Positions 34,052 through 41,706 of a stretch of 64,000 nucleotides of DNA are shown here, one piece after another (the first letter of the stretch is position 1; each line of letters opens with the position of its first letter). The notes below the pieces were generated by a model that was given only the letters and a program-made list of their open reading frames with translations, had not been told where the DNA came from and made no database searches. This DNA comes from SPDF01 sp963812085 (GTDB lineage Bacteria > Gemmatimonadota > Gemmatimonadetes > Gemmatimonadales > GWC2-71-9): contig CAWETL010000006.1 of assembly GCA_963812085.1 (NCBI GenBank), forward strand, positions 446,937-510,936. The letters run 5' to 3'. The translations under genes were made by a program, and so were the position numbers.

Positions 34052-34764
34052 ACGAACTCTGGGAGCGGCTGTCCGACGGAGCGCAACAGTTATCGGTCTT
34101 CCTGCCCGCCGTCATCGGCGCCGTGGTGCTGCTCTTGTCGGGCTACTTCGTGGCGAAGCAGATCGAGAAATGGGTGGACCGCACCCTGGCCAAGATGAAC
34201 TTCAACGAGATGGCCAGGGACGGCGGGATCGCCGGCGTGATGGAACGCGCCGAGCCCTCCCTCGACCCGGTGCACGCGGTCGGAAAGCTGGCGTTCTGGC
34301 TGGTGATGCTGGTGGTCATCCTGCTGGCGAGCACCGCGCTGGGCCTCGAGAACATCAACGAGATGTTCGGCATGATGCTCGGCTTCATTCCCACGCTCAT
34401 CAGCGCCATCGTCATCATCATCCTGGGCATCATCGTCGGCGAGTTCGTCCGCGCCACCATCGTGGCATCCGCCGGCGGGGTGGCCGGCGTGCCGACGCTC
34501 GCCAAGCTGTCGAAGGGGATCGTGATCGTGATCGCGGTGTTCATGGCGCTGCAGCAGGTGGGCGTCGCCGAGGACATCGTGACCACGGCGTTCACGCTCA
34601 TCCTGGGTGCGGTGGCGCTGGGGGCGGGGCTGGCCTTCGGGCTGGGGAACACCCACCTGGCGGGCGAGATCACCCGCCGGTGGTACGAGGAGGGGCGGCA
34701 TCGGCGGACGGCGCGCACGCGCTCGACCGACCGCGAGCCGCCCCCGTCCCCACCGGCTCCCTGA
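34048..34764 (+). CDS. Membrane protein with conserved TM-helix repeats (small-conductance channel-like)
   Basis: This 238-residue protein starts with LPAVIGAVVLLLSGYFVAKQ and has five membrane segments. It contains a repeated helix pattern, AFWLVMLVVILLASTALGL and SAIVIIILGIIVGEFVRATI, ending with AVALGAGLAFGLGNTHLAGE. This matches the Pfam TM_helix (conserved TM helix) group related to MscS-type channels. It lacks the MscS beta domain, so gating function is unproven. The charged C-terminus (RRWYEEGRHRRTARTRSTDR) is cytoplasmic. The ATG overlaps the dehydrogenase stop. Confidence 0.8.
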   Translation: MNELWERLSDGAQQLSVFLPAVIGAVVLLLSGYFVAKQIEKWVDRTLAKMNFNEMARDGGIAGVMERAEPSLDPVHAVGKLAFWLVMLVVILLASTALGLENINEMFGMMLGFIPTLISAIVIIILGIIVGEFVRATIVASAGGVAGVPTLAKLSKGIVIVIAVFMALQQVGVAEDIVTTAFTLILGAVALGAGLAFGLGNTHLAGEITRRWYEEGRHRRTARTRSTDREPPPSPPAP

Positions 34765-34771
34765 CGCCATC

Positions 34772-34862
34772 TTCTGTCATTGCGAGGCCGCGTCGCGGCC
34801 GAAGCAATCTGTCCGGGGATTGCTTCGTCGGCCCCTTCCGGGGCCTCCTCGCAATGACAGAA
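34772..34862. repeat. 91-bp nested palindromic repeat between convergent genes
   Basis: The outer arms TTCTGTCATTGCGAGG and CCTCGCAATGACAGAA are perfect 16-bp inverted repeats. Inside them GAAGCAATC pairs with GATTGCTTC. The TCATTGCGAGG...CCTCGCAATGA pattern is a widespread interspersed bacterial repeat. It lies 8 nt after one stop and 8 nt before the other, so it can end transcription from both sides. Confidence 0.8.
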
Positions 34863-34869
34863 CTGGGCG

Positions 34870-35304
34870 CTACCGCACGTCGAACATGTAGCTGTTGAGG
34901 AACTGGATCGTCGCGATCTGCTCGGTCACCTGGAAGGCCAGCAGGTCGCCGCTGGTCACCAGTCCCACCAGTCCGCGGTCGTCGGTCACCGGGAGGTGAC
35001 GGATGCGCCGGCCGCTCAGGATGGCGCCGCACTCCTCCACGCTGGTTTCCGGAAGGCAGGTGATGACCGGGGTGGTCATCACGTCCCGCACCGGCGTCGT
35101 CGCCGGATCCCGCTCCGCCGCCACCACCCGCCGCAGGATGTCCCGCTCGGTAAAGACACCCACCAGCGCGCCGCGGTCCAGCACCACCAAGCCGCCGATG
35201 GCGTGCTGGTTCATGGCCTGTGCGGCGTGAAGCACGGTGTCGGTGGGGGAGATCGAGATGACTTCGCCGTGCTTGCGGGCGAGCAGGTCGCGGACGGTGG
35301 CCAT
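34870..35304 (-). CDS. CBS-domain pair protein
   Basis: This 144-residue protein is made of two CBS motifs. The first contains ISPTDTVLHAAQAMNQHAIG and GVFTERDILRRVV. The second contains VRDVMTTPVITCLPETSVEE and RHLPVTDDRGLVGLVTSGDL. Such stand-alone pairs bind adenine nucleotides and act as energy sensors or regulate partners. The conserved TERD and TSGD ends are intact. No partner gene is nearby. Confidence 0.9.
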   Translation of the reverse strand: MATVRDLLARKHGEVISISPTDTVLHAAQAMNQHAIGGLVVLDRGALVGVFTERDILRRVVAAERDPATTPVRDVMTTPVITCLPETSVEECGAILSGRRIRHLPVTDDRGLVGLVTSGDLLAFQVTEQIATIQFLNSYMFDVR

Positions 35305-35377
35305 GGCGCGCTCCTGAGTGGGGATACCCCGATTCTACTGTCCGGGACCGGGAACCACCAGAACCGCCCCGCCCGCC

Positions 35378-35734
35378 CTACTCCTGGCGGCTCCGCCGGA
35401 CGGCCACCGCGGCGAGGCCGGCGATCATCACCGCGACGATCATCGCCATGATGGGCCACGGAGCGGCGCCCTGCCCGGCGGCGCCCTTCATCGCCACGCC
35501 GAGGGCCACCAGCGCGCCCATCATCCCGGCGAGGATCGCCGCGACCCGCCGGCGCGCGGGGATGGTCGAGGATTCCTCGCCGATGGCGAGGTTCGCGGCG
35601 GCGCGGAGGTCCTCCCGGCTGGTGCCGGGATACTCCTTTTCAAACCGCTCCACCTCCGTCTTGAGGCGGCGGCCCAGGTCCAGCGCCCGTCCCGACGGCG
35701 GGCGCGGCGGCGGCACCACGGGGACGAAGACCAT
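35378..35734 (-). CDS. Small membrane protein of unknown function
   Basis: This 118-residue protein has a Pro-rich start (VFVPVVPPPRPPSG), an amphipathic helical middle (RLKTEVERFEKEYPGTSRED) and two membrane segments near the end (VAAILAGMMGALVALGVAM and PIMAMIVAVMIAGLAAVAV). It starts directly after the stop of the 58-residue gene upstream (0 nt gap), so the two are coupled. No family is recognised. Confidence 0.6.
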   Translation of the reverse strand: MVFVPVVPPPRPPSGRALDLGRRLKTEVERFEKEYPGTSREDLRAAANLAIGEESSTIPARRRVAAILAGMMGALVALGVAMKGAAGQGAAPWPIMAMIVAVMIAGLAAVAVRRSRQE

Positions 35735-35911
35735 CTAGAACTCCCGCTTCTTCATTTCCTTGAAGAGGCGCCGGGTCTCGGCGTCCATCTCCTCGGGCTT
35801 TTGCCGCAGGGTGTCGTCGTATTGCGCCGCGCGCTCGGCCACCGGCGGCTTGATTTTGGCGGCGTTCTTCTGGGCCAGTCGGGCGATCCGCTGGTCCTCT
35901 TTCTTGCCCAT
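35735..35911 (-). CDS. Short charged protein of unknown function (58 residues)
   Basis: This small frame encodes MGKKEDQRIARLAQKNAAKI, then RQKPEEMDAETRRLFKEMKK and REF-stop. It is strongly charged and helical, without cysteine or a membrane segment. A CACGGAGGCACG ribosome binding site precedes the ATG at 35911. The TAG directly abuts the ATG of the next membrane gene, which supports a real, co-translated gene. The function is unknown. Confidence 0.6.
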   Translation of the reverse strand: MGKKEDQRIARLAQKNAAKIKPPVAERAAQYDDTLRQKPEEMDAETRRLFKEMKKREF

Positions 35912-35982
35912 CGTGCCTCCGTGTCAGGGTCCCGAATCAATCTACGCAGGCGGTCGTCGCCCGCGGAATCTGGCCATCGACC

Positions 35983-37065
35983 TCAGGGCGCGGGAGCGGC
36001 CGCCGGGCGCTTCATCCGCACGAAGCGCATTCCGGTCGGCTGCGCGTCCTTCACCAGGACGGCGGTGGGGCTCGCCGCCAGCACCCTGCCATATCCGTTG
36101 AACGCAACGTTCTCGGCGAGACGCCCGTCCCGCCCGATCACCTGGTAACGCCGCACCGTGTCGGGGATCACCCGGCTCTTTTCCAGCCAGACGGTCTGGT
36201 CGCCTGCCGTAAACGCGTGTTCGAACGGCGGCTTGACGGGACTGACGGGGACCTTGTCGGCGGCCGACCGGAGTGCGGGCGGAAAATGTCGCAGGAAGTC
36301 TTCGCGGTCGGCCGGCGTGATGGTGAAGACCCTGTCGGGGAGCGGCTGCCCCTTCTGCATCTTGCCGTCGGCGCCGATCCAGTCCACCCGGTTGGCCAGC
36401 ACGCGAGCCACCCAGAGGCTGCCGTCGGGCAGCACCCCCCACCCGTCCTCCCCGCTGAACACCCGGCGTTCGTAGCGCCGGCCGGCGTCTCCCTCCACCA
36501 GCGCCAGGTCAGGGGGCGAGAGGCTCAGCACCGTATCGGCGCGGGAGAAATCGGGGGTGAGTCGCAGCACCCGGGCCGAGTCGCGCCGGCCGCTCCCGTC
36601 GGATCCTGGAGGCGGATTGAGTTGGACGTACCAGTTCCCGGCGCCGTCGCGGGCGCTGGGCAGCGTCCCACGCGTGTTTCCCGGGGCCGGCACCGCGCCC
36701 GCAAAGTGCCCGCCGAGCGTCCAGACAGTGACCCGGCTGAGCGCCCAGTCGCTCACATAGAGACTGTCGCCGGAGGTGAAGAGGGCGAACGGGCTGCGGT
36801 ACGGGTTCTTGACTCCTGCCCCGAGCTCCGAGGTGGATTTGGCGGCAAAATCGAGGATCACGACGCGCTGGTCGGCGGGGGAGACGACCGCCCACCGGTC
36901 ACCGCCCAGCCAGGCGCCGGAGGTGGCTTCGTAGAGCGTGGTCTGGATGGTGTCCGTGGACGCGCCGAGGGTCACATCCGGTGGGGGAGGGGCCTCGGTT
37001 CCGCAGCCGAGGCTGAGGAGGAGCATGAGGGGCCCGGCAACCCGGCGCGACAGTGCGAGCGACAT
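35983..37065 (-). CDS. Six-bladed beta-propeller lipoprotein (1 of 9)
   Basis: A lipobox (LMLLLSLGCGTEAPP) is followed by a repeated beta-sheet pattern typical of NHL/six-bladed propellers, for example WAVVSPADQRVVILDFAAKS and LFTSGDSLYVSDWALSRVTV. WGVLPDGSLWVARVLANRVD matches the same position in the protein at 39020 (WSVAPDGRVGVARVARDQVE). It lacks the GPGEF motif that the other eight copies have. It is predicted to be anchored in the outer or inner membrane. Ligand unknown. Confidence 0.75.
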   Translation of the reverse strand: MSLALSRRVAGPLMLLLSLGCGTEAPPPPDVTLGASTDTIQTTLYEATSGAWLGGDRWAVVSPADQRVVILDFAAKSTSELGAGVKNPYRSPFALFTSGDSLYVSDWALSRVTVWTLGGHFAGAVPAPGNTRGTLPSARDGAGNWYVQLNPPPGSDGSGRRDSARVLRLTPDFSRADTVLSLSPPDLALVEGDAGRRYERRVFSGEDGWGVLPDGSLWVARVLANRVDWIGADGKMQKGQPLPDRVFTITPADREDFLRHFPPALRSAADKVPVSPVKPPFEHAFTAGDQTVWLEKSRVIPDTVRRYQVIGRDGRLAENVAFNGYGRVLAASPTAVLVKDAQPTGMRFVRMKRPAAAPAP

Positions 37066-37165
37066 CCGCCCAATCTAATCGGCGGCCCCGGCTGGGTCAG
37101 TCCCGGACTGCAACCTTCCGGGCGGGGAGGGCATCAAAGGAGGAGAACGCCACTGGAGAGGCACC

Positions 37166-37372
37166 ATGGTCATGCTCGCGACGAATTCCCCGATCCCGAC
37201 CTACCGGGTGTTTGACGATTCCGGCGTCGCTTTGGGCCAGATCGTCCTGCCGGTGGCGGACCGGGTGTCCGGCGTCGGGGCGGCGACCATCTTCCTGCAG
37301 CGCGACACCCCGTTCCGACACCGGCCGGCCGCCGGTCCCACCGAACGGACGAACCCCCTCGCCGGGCACTGA
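37166..37372 (+). CDS. Small protein of unknown function (68 residues)
   Basis: A purine-rich GGAGAGGCACC precedes the ATG at 37166. The product begins VMLATNSPIPTYRVFDDSG and contains LGQIVLPVADRVSGVGAATI. It looks like a short beta-rich peptide without a signal. Its last codons and stop lie in a sequence (37350-37372) that recurs at 38897-38919 after the ATPase gene. Coding status is not certain, since the gene is short and no family is recognised. Confidence 0.4.
   Translation: MVMLATNSPIPTYRVFDDSGVALGQIVLPVADRVSGVGAATIFLQRDTPFRHRPAAGPTERTNPLAGH
37350..37372 (+). repeat. 23-bp direct repeat, left copy
   Basis: It starts CGAACCCCCTCGCCGGGCAC and ends TGA. The copy at 38897-38919 differs at 2 of 23 positions. 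Each copy also forms the left arm of a hairpin. The two copies bracket the ATPase gene and its AT-rich promoter. Confidence 0.6.
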
Positions 37373-37680
37373 CCGCGAGGGGGTTGCTGCATCTGGGGTT
37401 CAGGCCAGGGCACACTTGTAACCGGCGATCGACCGGCTGCCAAGGCCATCGGGTCATTGCGGGCACACGCATACAGATTCACCCCGCCTGCGAGCCCGAG
37501 GGGATCCTGCGTCAGGAACGTCCCATGGCGCGCCGGCCAGCTCCCGCCTCACGAACTCTCCTGCTCATAGTATCGGGGTGCCCAGCCCCACGCGACTGCC
37601 TGGGGAGGGCGAGTCCGGGATCCAGTTGACTTATACTAATTAGTATTATACTCTATAGTATAATTTGGAGTCGCAAGGAT
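37373..37680. other. 308-bp intergenic region upstream of the ATPase
   Basis: There is no convincing gene. It starts with the right arm of a hairpin (CGCGAGGGGGTT), continues with ordinary GC-rich sequence and ends in the AT-rich promoter/operator at 37626-37680. Confidence 0.6.
37626..37670 (+). promoter_or_regulatory. AT-rich promoter with two adjacent palindromes
   Basis: TTGACT (37626) could be a -35 box, and TATAAT (37659) or TATACT (37647) a -10 box. A 14-bp palindrome ATACTAATTAGTAT (37633-37646) touches a 20-bp one with arms ATTATACT and AGTATAAT (37645-37664). They overlap the likely -10, as expected for repressor sites. GGAG at 37667 can serve as ribosome binding site for the ATG at 37681. 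The composition differs sharply from its surroundings. Confidence 0.6.
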
Positions 37681-38847
37681 ATGCAGAACCCCTTCGAGTA
37701 TGGCCGGGAACTCGGCCCCGGCGAACTCGCCGATCGGACGGCCGAGGTCGCCGAGGTGCGCGACGCTCTGCTGGGCGGCGCCAAGTATTTCCTCATCGGT
37801 CCCCGCCGGTTCGGGAAGTCGTCGGTCCACAACGTCGCCGCAGCGCTCGCGCGCAAGCGGGGCGCCGTCGTCCTCCGGTACAACGTCGAGGCGTTCGGGA
37901 CGATCGACCCGCTCCTCGCCGCCGTCGTGGCCGATACGGCCCGCCTCCTCAAGGGTCCGGTCAAGCGCGTGGGCGCCAGGCTCGGCGAACTCTTCCGGGC
38001 GCTCCGTCCCGAGCTCACCTACCACCCGCTCGACCATTCGTGGTCAGTCGGCCTCGAGGCCGCCGGCGCCGAGCGCGCCGTGCCCCGGCTGGTCGAGGTG
38101 CTCGATGGGCTGGAGCGCGCCGCCGCCGATGCCGGCCGCCCCGTCGGCCTGGTGCTGGATGAAATCCAGCACCTCGTCGCCGGTGGCGTCGAGGCGGAGC
38201 GGCAGCTCCGCGCCGCCGTCCAGCAGCATCGGCACGTGGGGTACGTCTTCGCCGGCTCGGACACGCGCCTCCTCGCGGCCATGACCTCCGATCCGGCGCG
38301 CCCGTTCTACCGGCTCGGTGACGTGCGCGTGCTGCAGGCAATCCCGCGGCCCGAGTTCATCGCGTTTCTCGAGGCGGGCTTCGGGCGCGTGCCGGCCCGG
38401 ATCGCGGACGACGCGCTGTCCGCCCTGCTCGACGAGGCGGAGGACGTCCCGTATAACGTCCAGCTGCTGGCACACCAGTGCTGGAACAGCCTCCGTGACG
38501 AGGGAAGGGGCGCCGTCCTCTCCGCCGAGCGCGTTCGCACCGTGCACCGCGCGGCCGCACGACGAATGGACCCCGTCTACAGCCAGGCCTGGCTGGCGCT
38601 CACCGCTCCCCAGCGGCGCGCGCTTCAGGCGCTGGCGACCGAGGGTGGAGTCGGGCTCTTCGGCGCTGCCGCCGCCCATCGGTACCTGTTGCCGGCCAGT
38701 GCGATGAAGAAGGCACTCGATGCGCTGGTCACGAAGCGAATTGCCCGCCGGGAGTCCCGGGGCGGGGCGGACCGGCTTCGGCTGGAGGATCCGCTCTTCG
38801 GGCTCTGGGTCAGGGAAACCGTCGAACCGCCGCCCAACGCCCGCTAG
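37681..38847 (+). CDS. Archaeal-type AAA ATPase with C-terminal winged helix
   Basis: This 388-residue STAND/AAA ATPase of the family called archaeal ATPase begins with NPFEYGRELGPGELADR, then Walker A (LIGPRRFGKSSV). Walker B follows (GLVLDEIQHLV), and sensor 1 is YVFAGSDTRLLAAM. RPFYRLGDVRVLQAIPRPEF follows, as in the family. The C-terminal 80 residues form a winged-helix-like domain (LTAPQRRALQALATEGGVGL). Such proteins are often on mobile elements and of unknown role, some linked to toxin-like DUF234 modules. The promoter contains palindromes, so self-regulation is possible. It interrupts a series of beta-propeller genes and is bracketed by 23-bp direct repeats. Confidence 0.87.
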   Translation: MQNPFEYGRELGPGELADRTAEVAEVRDALLGGAKYFLIGPRRFGKSSVHNVAAALARKRGAVVLRYNVEAFGTIDPLLAAVVADTARLLKGPVKRVGARLGELFRALRPELTYHPLDHSWSVGLEAAGAERAVPRLVEVLDGLERAAADAGRPVGLVLDEIQHLVAGGVEAERQLRAAVQQHRHVGYVFAGSDTRLLAAMTSDPARPFYRLGDVRVLQAIPRPEFIAFLEAGFGRVPARIADDALSALLDEAEDVPYNVQLLAHQCWNSLRDEGRGAVLSAERVRTVHRAAARRMDPVYSQAWLALTAPQRRALQALATEGGVGLFGAAAAHRYLLPASAMKKALDALVTKRIARRESRGGADRLRLEDPLFGLWVRETVEPPPNAR

Positions 38848-38896
38848 CGTGACGCCCCCTCCCGCCGGCCATCTGCCGAGGGTTCGCCTGACCCCT

Positions 38897-38919
38897 CGAA
38901 CCCCCTCACCGCGCACTGA
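38897..38919 (+). repeat. 23-bp direct repeat, right copy
   Basis: It begins CGAACCCCCTCACCGCGCAC and ends TGA, 21 of 23 identical to the left copy at 37350. It is followed by CCGGAGAGAGGGTTCG, which pairs back to form a hairpin. Confidence 0.6.
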
Positions 38920-39019
38920 GCCGGAGAGAGGGTTCGGGCGTTGTGCCCGGAACCTTGCGACATTGTCCGCTCACCGTGCATCCTCCCTGCTCGACTGCAC
39001 TCCAGCCGAGGCCCTGCCC

Positions 39020-40204
39020 GTGCTCCGACGCCCGTCCGTGCGCCCAGCCCTCGTTGCGTCCGTCCTTCTATGGCCGGCCCTGCTCGCCGCCCAGCAATCC
39101 GCCGTTCCAGTCCAGTCGCTTGCTAAACCAGATGCCGCCTTCGACGATCCGTTCACCCAGGTCGCGGGAGTCCGCGAACTCCGGGATGGCTCAGTGATCG
39201 TCGCCGACTTCCGCGACCGCACGCTGCAGCTCGTCGATTTCAAGACCGGGACGGCCACCAAGCTCTCGCGCGAGGGCTCCGGACCCGGCGAGTACGCCTA
39301 CCCGATGGGAGTCTATCCCTTGCCCGGCGACAGCACTGCCGTCTACGACATGGGCAACCAGCGCTACCTCGTGCTCGACCCGTCGGGCAAGCCCGCCGGG
39401 ACCTTCCGCATGGAAGAGGGCGGCACCGGCGGCGGGATGATGATTCTCCGCCCCGCCCAGGGGACCGACGCCCGCGGCCGCCTTTATTACTCGACTCGCG
39501 GTGAGCGCCGGGGCGGCGGGCCCGACGTTGGGCCACCCGAATTTTCGGACACCGGCAAGATCATCCGCTACGACCGCGCCACGAAGAGGTTCGATACGCT
39601 CGGCGTGGTCCTCGTGCCGAAGCCCAAGGTCGAGGTGAGCGGCGGCCAGAACAACCAGAACGTGATGGTCCGCCCCTCCCCGATGGCGCCGGAGGACGCC
39701 TGGAGCGTGGCGCCCGACGGGCGGGTGGGGGTGGCCCGGGTCGCGAGGGACCAGGTCGAATGGCTGCTGACCGACGGCAAGACGGTGGTCGGCCCCCCCG
39801 TCCCCTACACGCCGATCAGGGTCACGGAGGCGGACAAGAAGGCCTGGTGGGAGCAGACCGCGCGCGGCAGAATTCTGATCGAGAATAACAACGGCGCGGT
39901 CCGCGTGGCGCCCGCCGCCGGCGCCTCGCCCCCGATGGACCCCAGCGTCCAGTGGCCCGCCAGCAAGCCGCCCTTTCCGGCCAACGCGGTGAAGGTGGCG
40001 CCGACCGGCGAACTCTGGCTCCTCCGCTCGCGCCCCGCCGACGACCCGAATCCGTTGTATGACGTATTCGACGCGCAGGCCCGGTGGGTCCGCTCCGTGA
40101 AACTCCCCAAGGACACGCGCCTCGTCGCCTTCGGAAAGGGCGTGGTGTACCTTGTCCGGCGGGATGCGGATGACCTGGAGTATCTCGAGAGGTACAGGTT
40201 GTAG
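39020..40204 (+). CDS. Six-bladed beta-propeller exported protein (2 of 9)
   Basis: The GTG at 39020 starts a signal peptide (RPALVASVLLWPALLAAQQ), without a clear lipobox Cys. The propeller repeats include VRELRDGSVIVADFRDRTLQ. The family motif appears as SREGSGPGEYAYPMG, with YDMGNQRYLVLDPSGKPAG next. WSVAPDGRVGVARVARDQVE and KVAPTGELWLLRSRPADDPN repeat the same blade pattern. It is presumably an exported ligand-binding or structural protein. It follows the ATPase gene by 172 bp and precedes a repeat-rich spacer. No enzyme motif is seen. Confidence 0.8.
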   Translation: MLRRPSVRPALVASVLLWPALLAAQQSAVPVQSLAKPDAAFDDPFTQVAGVRELRDGSVIVADFRDRTLQLVDFKTGTATKLSREGSGPGEYAYPMGVYPLPGDSTAVYDMGNQRYLVLDPSGKPAGTFRMEEGGTGGGMMILRPAQGTDARGRLYYSTRGERRGGGPDVGPPEFSDTGKIIRYDRATKRFDTLGVVLVPKPKVEVSGGQNNQNVMVRPSPMAPEDAWSVAPDGRVGVARVARDQVEWLLTDGKTVVGPPVPYTPIRVTEADKKAWWEQTARGRILIENNNGAVRVAPAAGASPPMDPSVQWPASKPPFPANAVKVAPTGELWLLRSRPADDPNPLYDVFDAQARWVRSVKLPKDTRLVAFGKGVVYLVRRDADDLEYLERYRL

Positions 40205-40423
40205 CGTGGGACTGAGGACTGAGGACTGAGGACTGAGGGCGCCCCCTTCCGTGATGGTGCCTCGACCGTCACCCCGGCGAAAGCCGGGGTCCAGTTTTTG
40301 TGGTTCTTTGCGCCCTCCGCGTTTCCTTTGCGCCTTCGCGTTGAAACGCCCTTAGCGCAAAGACGCGAAGAGGCGCCAAGGTCGCGAAGCCGAGCCCATC
40401 TCCCCAAGCGCTGAATCGAGAGG
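40205..40423. other. 219-bp spacer with tandem and interspersed repeats
   Basis: It opens with four tandem copies of GGACTGA (about 40209-40237). A palindrome GTCACCCCGGCGAAAGCCGG (40268 onward to 40292) follows. Next comes a stretch where GCGCAAAGACGCGAAGAGGC pairs loosely with CCTTTGCGCCTTCGCG. These are common interspersed motifs of environmental genomes. No gene was seen. Confidence 0.65.
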
Positions 40424-41641
40424 ATGATGAGACCATTCGCGTTGGCTTTCGTGTCGATCGCCTTGTTGGGGTGTGGGGAGAAGGGCCCCAAACTGAATGC
40501 GCCCGTCGTGACCACGCTCCCGAACGGCGCCACCGAGGTGAAGAATCGCGGGCCAAGCGGCTGGGCCGACACCACCGGCTGGAAGCTGGTGGAGCTGTAC
40601 CGGGTCGGTGGCGCGGACGCGGCAGGGCTGGCGGCGGAGGAATTGGTGGACCCGCAGGACGTGGCGCTCGATGCAGCGGGGGGGGTCTATATCTCGGACC
40701 AGAAGCCGGCGGTCATCAAGCAATTCGGTCCCGAAGGCGGCTATGTGCGGAGTTTCGGCCGGGAGGGGGGCGGGCCCGGCGAATTCGAGGTGGCCTTCAT
40801 CGCCACGGCGCCTGGCGCCCTGGCGGTGCACGACCCGAGGTCCAGCCGGACCAGCGTCTTCGACACCGCCGGCAATTTCATCCGCAGCTGGCCCTCGAGC
40901 TGCTGTTACTGGTCGTCGATCCGCATCACCCGCGACTCGGTGATCCATGTCCCGACCTCCGGACCCCGAACCAACCTCGGCGAACCGAGCGACCGGTATT
41001 TCATCCGGTTTCGCCTCGACGGCACCCTGGTGGACACGATGAAGATCGCGGTTCCGCACCGCGGTGGGGAGGAGAAGTACTGGCAGCTGTCAGGCGGCAC
41101 CGGGAAGAACACGATGATGATGATGACCGGCATTCCCTTGGCACCCGAGGCCACCTGGGTCCTCGATCCGGACGGCGGTGCGGTGGTCGCCTGGACCGGG
41201 GATTATCGCTTCCTGGCGACACGCACAGGCCTGGACACCGCGCAAATCGTCAGCCTGGCGGCGACACCTGCCGCGGCATCGGACGAGCGTCGTACCCACA
41301 TCCGCGACTCGATGGTGAACCTCTACGACAAGCAGATGGACAAGAAGGCGGTCGAGGAGGCCTTCAAGCTGTCTGACATTCCCTCCACCGCACCGTATTT
41401 CCAGTCGATCCAGATCGACGGGCACCGGAACCGCTGGGTGCGGCCGGACGATGGCGGGAACCCGAAGGCTGCCCGGTTCGATGTCTTCGACTCGACCGGG
41501 GCGTACCTTGGAGCGGTGCCGGTACCAAAGACGTTTGGCGTATCGTGGAACACCGTGTGGGGCACGGAGCGGGTGGCGACGATTGCGGAGGATGACGATG
41601 GGTTACCGGTGGTGGTGGTGTACGGGATCGTGCGGCAATAG
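40424..41641 (+). CDS. Six-bladed beta-propeller lipoprotein (3 of 9), paralogue of the one at 45508
   Basis: The lipobox is ALAFVSIALLGCGEKG. The protein continues VVTTLPNGATEVKNRGPSGW and WKLVELYRVGG, nearly the same as in the gene at 45508, so these two are recent duplicates. The family motif is FGREGGGPGEFEVAFIATAP. Near the end FQSIQIDGHRNRWVRPDDGG and GAYLGAVPVPKTFGVSWNTV form the last blades. It has 405 residues. The start MMRPFALAF has a GAGAGGATG context. An unknown ligand or partner is likely in the cell envelope. Confidence 0.85.
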   Translation: MMRPFALAFVSIALLGCGEKGPKLNAPVVTTLPNGATEVKNRGPSGWADTTGWKLVELYRVGGADAAGLAAEELVDPQDVALDAAGGVYISDQKPAVIKQFGPEGGYVRSFGREGGGPGEFEVAFIATAPGALAVHDPRSSRTSVFDTAGNFIRSWPSSCCYWSSIRITRDSVIHVPTSGPRTNLGEPSDRYFIRFRLDGTLVDTMKIAVPHRGGEEKYWQLSGGTGKNTMMMMTGIPLAPEATWVLDPDGGAVVAWTGDYRFLATRTGLDTAQIVSLAATPAAASDERRTHIRDSMVNLYDKQMDKKAVEEAFKLSDIPSTAPYFQSIQIDGHRNRWVRPDDGGNPKAARFDVFDSTGAYLGAVPVPKTFGVSWNTVWGTERVATIAEDDDGLPVVVVYGIVRQ

Positions 41642-41706
41642 GTCGTTTGTCACTATGGAGCTTCGGACACTCTTCCCAGCCCGCGATTTTTGCATACAAT
41701 ACCCGG

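Noticed and set aside
37681..38847. Toxin-antitoxin or defence role for the AAA ATPase
   Set aside because: The family and promoter are suggestive, but no partner gene, nuclease or other defence gene is next to it.
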